A DNA stretch of 64,000 bases from Sinorhizobium sp. B11. GTDB lineage: Bacteria; Pseudomonadota; Alphaproteobacteria; Rhizobiales; Rhizobiaceae. The DNA is taken from positions 1,364,001 through 1,428,000 of the forward strand of contig CP091033.1 in NCBI GenBank assembly GCA_039725955.1, in the 5' to 3' direction. Numbering within the stretch: position 1 is the stretch's first letter; each line of letters begins with the position of its first letter. The notes under the pieces are model-generated. The model was not told the origin of the DNA. It was given only the letters and a program-made list of their open reading frames with translations, and did no database searches. A program made the translations under genes and the position numbers. Below are positions 60,127 through 64,000 of this stretch, in pieces.

Positions 60127-61329
60127 TTAAACCGCTCGATGTTTTGGGATGCGCGGCAGGAAGATGGTGAACAGGCCGAGGAGCGGCAGGTAGGAGCAGA
60201 TACGATATACGAAGGCGATGCCGTGCGAGTCGGCAAAACCGCCGAGCAAGGCCGCACCGAGACCGCCCGCACCGAAGGCGAAGCCGAAGAAAACGCCGGC
60301 GATCAGCCCGACGCGACCTGGCACCAGTTCCTGCGCGAAGACGACGATGGCAGAAAAGGCAGAGGCGAAGATCAGGCCGATGACAACGCTGAGCACGCCC
60401 GTCCAGAAGAGGTTCGCATAGGGCAGCAGCAGCGCGAAGGGGATCACGCCGAGGATCGAGAACCAGATGACGAAACGGGCACCAAAACGATCTCCGATCG
60501 GGCCACCGAGGAAGGTGCCGGTCGCAACGGAACCCAAGAACAGGAAGAGCATGAGCTGCGCCTGCTGCACATCGAGTTGGAAACGATCGATGACATAGAA
60601 GGTGAAGTAGCTCGAGACGCTTGCCATGTAGACGTTCTTCGTCGCCGTCAGCAGCACGAGGATTAGCAGCGCCGTGACGACCTTGCTCTGAGGCAGCGGC
60701 AGCGTGCGGCTCGGGGCCGCCTTGCTGGCGTTCTGACGACGGTGGCTCACGTACCAGCTGCCGACCCAGCTCAGGACCACAATGCCAACCATGGCGATGC
60801 CGGAAAGCCAGGACACGCTGTGCTGACCGTTCGGCAACACGATGAAGGCGGCCAGCAGCGGACCGATCGCCTGGCCAGCATTGCCGCCGACCTGAAAGAA
60901 GGACTGGGCAAAGCCGTGGCGGCCGCCGGAAGCAAGACGCGCGACGCGCGAGGATTCCGGATGGAAGACGGCCGAGCCGAAGCCAATCAGGCTGGCGGCG
61001 AACAGGAGCAACTCAAAGCTGCCGGCATTGCCGAGCAGGATCAGACCGCAGAATGTGCTCGCCATGCCGATCGGCAGCGAATAGGGCATCGGCCAACGGT
61101 CGGTGACGATGCCGACGAGCGGCTGGAGCAGCGAGGCCGTGACCTGGAAGGTCATCGTCAGAAGGCCGATCTGCACGAAATCGAGGTTGTAGTTCGCCTT
61201 GAAGAGCGGATAGAGCGAGGCAAGCAGCGACTGCATGATGTCGTTGAGCATGTGGCAGAAGCTGACTGCCACCAGAATGGACATTGCGGTCTTTTCAAAG
61301 CGGGGGGCGCTCTCGGCAACGGATGCCAT
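60127..61329 (-). CDS. MFS transporter, fosmidomycin-resistance (Fsr) type
   Basis: 400 residues, twelve predicted helices. N-terminal motif LVAVSFCHMLNDIMQSLLAS and FGSAVFHPESSRVARLASGG are characteristic of Fsr. It also carries the MFS loop GPIGDRFGARFVIW. Fsr exports fosmidomycin and possibly other small phosphonates or metabolites. AGGAGG precedes the ATG. Stand-alone gene with its own terminator. Confidence 0.9.
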   Translation of the reverse strand: MASVAESAPRFEKTAMSILVAVSFCHMLNDIMQSLLASLYPLFKANYNLDFVQIGLLTMTFQVTASLLQPLVGIVTDRWPMPYSLPIGMASTFCGLILLGNAGSFELLLFAASLIGFGSAVFHPESSRVARLASGGRHGFAQSFFQVGGNAGQAIGPLLAAFIVLPNGQHSVSWLSGIAMVGIVVLSWVGSWYVSHRRQNASKAAPSRTLPLPQSKVVTALLILVLLTATKNVYMASVSSYFTFYVIDRFQLDVQQAQLMLFLFLGSVATGTFLGGPIGDRFGARFVIWFSILGVIPFALLLPYANLFWTGVLSVVIGLIFASAFSAIVVFAQELVPGRVGLIAGVFFGFAFGAGGLGAALLGGFADSHGIAFVYRICSYLPLLGLFTIFLPRIPKHRAV

Positions 61330-61618
61330 GGATCTTCCTCCTGAGCGGCCGGAATCATATCGGGCCGTCGTCGGTTTTCGTGCGGGCTGTTTATGAGGCG
61401 ATCGGGGCTTGGGAAGTGAATTGTCAGCGGCGGTCGCTGAAAAAGCATTTATCGTATGGAGGGCGACGATTACAGCCCAGTTTTGCGCGGATCGGTACGC
61501 AGTTTTAAGATTTTTGCTCCCGATTCTGCAATTCGGCCTCTCATGGAGCCAATTCTGTACTGGTGATCAAAAGAGCGATGCGGTTCATCACCGGCTCCCA
61601 ATCGAAAGGGCCTCACAA

Positions 61619-62440
61619 TCAAGACCGACGTTTGAATGTATGTTTGTCGGTGGGGAATGCGCGGGAACGCACCTCGTCTGCATAGGCGGCAATCGCCACC
61701 GCTGCCCTTTTTCCAAGTTCATCGTAACGTTTGACGAAGCGCGGCGTGAAGTCGTTGAATAGTCCGAGCATGTCGTCCGAGACGAGGATCTGGCCGTCGC
61801 ACGCAACCGAGGCTCCAATCCCGATGGTCGGAACAGGAATTGCCGTTGTCACCTCACGCGCAAATGTCTCCACCGTACCCTCGATGACGACGGCAAAGGC
61901 CCCCGAATTGCCGATCGCGTCGGCGTCACGCCGGATCTTGGCAACCTCCTCCTCGGAATGACCGACAGATCGGTAGCCGCCGGCGGTATGAACCTGCTGC
62001 GGCATGAGCCCGATATGGCCGAGCACCGGAACGCCGCGCGCAGCGAGGAAGGAAATTGTCTCGGCCATCTCCTGGCCGCCTTCGAGCTTGAGCGCGTCAC
62101 ACCCGGTTTCCTGCAGAACGCGTACGGCATTGCGGTAGGCAAGCTCCTTCGACTCCTGGTAGCTGCCGAAGGGCATATCGACGACCACGCAGGCTCTCGC
62201 GACACCACGCATCACCGCCTTGCCATGGGCGATCATCATGTCGAGCGTCACCGCCACGGTGCTGTCCATGCCATAAAGGACCATGCCGAGCGAATCTCCA
62301 ACAAGCAGGAGATCACAGTGTTCGTCCAGGAGCCGCGCCATCGGCGTCGTGTAGGCCGTCAAACACACGATCGGCGTGCCGCCCTTCATCGCCCGGATCC
62401 GTGATGGCGTCAGGCGCTTTGCGGAACCGACAGCGCTCAT
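61619..62440 (-). CDS. panB: 3-methyl-2-oxobutanoate hydroxymethyltransferase
   Basis: 273 residues; (beta/alpha)8 enzyme of pantothenate synthesis. Visible motifs: [39 protein letters not shown] with the metal-binding Asp, [12 protein letters not shown] and GHIGLMPQ. Transfers a hydroxymethyl group from methylene-tetrahydrofolate to ketoisovalerate. Its start overlaps the panC stop by four bases. The panCB pair is plasmid-borne in R. etli and R. leguminosarum. Confidence 0.96.
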   Translation of the reverse strand: MSAVGSAKRLTPSRIRAMKGGTPIVCLTAYTTPMARLLDEHCDLLLVGDSLGMVLYGMDSTVAVTLDMMIAHGKAVMRGVARACVVVDMPFGSYQESKELAYRNAVRVLQETGCDALKLEGGQEMAETISFLAARGVPVLGHIGLMPQQVHTAGGYRSVGHSEEEVAKIRRDADAIGNSGAFAVVIEGTVETFAREVTTAIPVPTIGIGASVACDGQILVSDDMLGLFNDFTPRFVKRYDELGKRAAVAIAAYADEVRSRAFPTDKHTFKRRS

Positions 62441-63312
62441 GATCTCTCCCCCGTTCCAGACGAACCTTTTTTCGCAATCACCCGGTTGTCCAGAAGCTTG
62501 GTCGTGCCAATCCGCACGAACAGTGCGACAACCACCGGATCGTCGATTTTCGCGACGTGCTTCAACGTCGAGGCGTCCCTTACAGCGACGACCTCAGGCT
62601 TCGCTAAAGCTTCACGCCCGATGAAGTCGACGAGCTTTGCCTCAAGAAGCTGCGGATCGGTCAGGCCTTGGTTGACAAGGCGCTCGGCCTCGTCCAGCGC
62701 GCGAGGGACGATGACTGCAGCACGTCGCTGCTCTTCGCTGAGGTAGACATTGCGAGAAGAGAGAGCGAGACCATCGGCATCCCGCACCGTCGGCACGGAA
62801 ACGATGCGCACTGGCAGCGCCAGATCGTCTGCCATCCGTTTGATGATGGCAACCTGCTGGTAATCCTTCTCGCCGAAATAGGCGTTGTCTGGCTGTACGA
62901 TGTTAAAAAGCTTGCTGACGACAGTGGTCACGCCGGCAAAATGCCCTGGTCGGACGGCACCTTCCAGCTCGCAGCCAAGCTCGGGCACATCAACGACGGT
63001 TTTCATCGGGTGCGGATACATATCCTCGACGCCGGGCGCAAAGAGAATATCGACGCCGGCCTCTTCCAGCATCGCCTGGTCACGTTTCAGATCGCGCGGA
63101 TACCGACTGAGGTCCTCCGTCGGCCCGAACTGGAGCGGATTGACGAAGATCGAGGCAACGACAATCTGGTTCTGAGCGCGGGCTCGCGCGACAAGTTCCA
63201 TATGTCCTTCATGAAGATAGCCCATCGTAGGCACGAAACCGACGTCTCCGCCGTTTGCCTTTGCTGATGCCAGTGCTACGCGCATCGCGTTAATGCTCGA
63301 TAGGACTTGCAT
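62437..63312 (-). CDS. panC: pantothenate synthetase
   Basis: 291 residues; nucleotidyltransferase fold with the HxGH motif in [12 protein letters not shown] near residue 30, [40 protein letters not shown] and the KMSKS-like [11 protein letters not shown]. Joins pantoate and beta-alanine with ATP. GGAGGG stands upstream of the ATG. First gene of the panCB operon. Confidence 0.96.
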   Translation of the reverse strand: MQVLSSINAMRVALASAKANGGDVGFVPTMGYLHEGHMELVARARAQNQIVVASIFVNPLQFGPTEDLSRYPRDLKRDQAMLEEAGVDILFAPGVEDMYPHPMKTVVDVPELGCELEGAVRPGHFAGVTTVVSKLFNIVQPDNAYFGEKDYQQVAIIKRMADDLALPVRIVSVPTVRDADGLALSSRNVYLSEEQRRAAVIVPRALDEAERLVNQGLTDPQLLEAKLVDFIGREALAKPEVVAVRDASTLKHVAKIDDPVVVALFVRIGTTKLLDNRVIAKKGSSGTGERS

Positions 63313-63561
63313 ATGCCCTCCTGCCAGCCTTCCTCATGTGGGGGCGGATAGAAGATGCAAGCAGGGCGTCAGGTCAATGGATTCTTTTCGATAAGATCGA
63401 TTAGATGACGAAGGTTCCATCAACGCGTGTTCAATGGTGCCGATCGCAACCGAGGCGGCGGATTTCGGCGCGAACATTCTGCGGGCTCAGAACGGCGCCT
63501 TCCCTGCCATCGACACTTCGGTCGCCGCATATGGGTTCGAACCCGCATCATGTCCGCATAT

Positions 63562-64000
63562 CTAGAGTTCGTACCATATCTTCGGATCATCGCCTGACTG
63601 GATCATCAGCCAGCGAAGATCCGTATCCTTCCAGCCCTTGATCGCATTCGTGCGGTTGTCGAGCACCAGATCGCCGCGATCGGTCTTGACGACCAGAACC
63701 GCGTGACCTTTACCGGCAGGCGTCTTGGTCACGGCGATCCGCAGTGCTTTCGACGACCAGCCCATGGCGATGAGGTGGTCGCGTTTCGTCAACGCGAAAT
63801 CCTCACAATCGCCTGCCTTGACGTTCACCTGCCAGACATCACCCTGCCGTTCGTCCGTCGGACGGATCGAGCGGTTGACCGACGCGTTGATATCGCCAAG
63901 TTGCTTCTCCGCAAGGGGGCTCAAGGGAACTTCGGAAACATCGCCGCGAACCGTACATTCATCCGGATTTCGAGCGCAAAACATCACATGCGCGAAAGGT
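63562..64000 (-). CDS. BTLCP transglutaminase-like cysteine peptidase, partial
   Basis: The gene enters from the right edge; the last 145 or so codons are visible and the start is outside. The frame is open to the edge, and an internal ATG at 63984 is probably not the start. Bacterial transglutaminase-like cysteine proteinase (DUF920) features: FCARNPDECT, the catalytic Cys in KAGDCEDFALTKRDHLIAMG, His in GKGHAVLVVKT and Asp in LVLDNRTNAIKGW. Periplasmic members often partner a GGDEF/EAL protein (LapG-like). Function here is unknown. Confidence 0.88.
   Translation of the reverse strand, partial: PFAHVMFCARNPDECTVRGDVSEVPLSPLAEKQLGDINASVNRSIRPTDERQGDVWQVNVKAGDCEDFALTKRDHLIAMGWSSKALRIAVTKTPAGKGHAVLVVKTDRGDLVLDNRTNAIKGWKDTDLRWLMIQSGDDPKIWYEL

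Noticed and set aside
63534..63546. tRNA-like T-arm sequence GGGTTCGAACCC
   Set aside because: Neither strand gives a 5-bp T-stem in register, an acceptor stem or an anticodon arm. It is a chance palindrome in the panC-BTLCP gap.

Overview
The window looks like Rhizobium/Agrobacterium-type alphaproteobacterial DNA (R. leguminosarum or R. etli-like). It is GC-rich, its genes are tightly packed and often joined by ATGA overlaps, and it carries many ABC importers, LacI regulators and a GbsR-cydDCABX respiratory operon. The panC-panB pair at the right end is plasmid-borne in R. etli (p42f) and R. leguminosarum, so a large plasmid or chromid is a reasonable guess. No replication or conjugation genes are present to prove it. 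I see no rRNA, tRNA, CRISPR array, insertion sequence or phage gene.

Left part (1-20.1 kb): an organosulfur-scavenging region. It holds a partial LLM flavin monooxygenase, an SfnB-type and a DszC-type acyl-CoA-dehydrogenase-fold flavoenzyme, two complete ribose-type ABC importers (SBP, double ATPase, one or two permeases), a second LLM monooxygenase, and a five-gene peptide-type ABC operon ending in a class-V aminotransferase. A related block at 52.1-59.9 kb has a tauABC-like importer, a third LLM monooxygenase, a metNIQ-like importer and an ssuE/msuE-like FMN reductase. Five AT-rich interrupted palindromes (CTATA-N5-TATAG type) lie upstream of genes in both blocks and may be operators of one regulon.

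20.1-28.7 kb: a hidden 55-codon gene with a near-perfect ribosome-binding site, followed by what looks like a phosphodiester-utilisation locus. The locus has a Ugp/Mal-type ABC importer, two glycerophosphodiester phosphodiesterase-fold enzymes, an inositol-monophosphatase-family phosphatase and a LacI regulator, with a LacI-like operator in front of the binding-protein gene.

29.4-35.0 kb: an operon whose content matches the rhizopine (moc) catabolism genes: membrane di-iron hydroxylase (MocD-like), Rieske ferredoxin (MocE-like), inositol-type binding protein (MocB-like), FAD ferredoxin reductase (MocF-like) and a TIM-barrel isomerase (MocC-like). A LacI regulator lies immediately upstream. 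No cognate ATPase or permease is linked.

35.2-45.8 kb: YbaK-type deacylase, Tim44-like protein, 2-hydroxyacid dehydrogenase and HupE/UreJ, then the gbsR-like regulator with cydD, cydC, cydA, cydB and cydX. Two FixK/FNR-type boxes and a perfect 26-bp palindrome precede the regulator. cydB as given is split by a one-base frameshift.

45.8-52.1 kb: a VOC protein, two Gfo/Idh/MocA oxidoreductases, an FAH-family hydrolase and a one-subunit methylmalonyl-CoA mutase. 60.1-64 kb: a fosmidomycin-resistance-type MFS exporter, panB, panC, and a partial BTLCP cysteine peptidase at the right edge. GC-rich hairpins recur just after binding-protein genes, which suggests differential expression of the binding protein within its operon.
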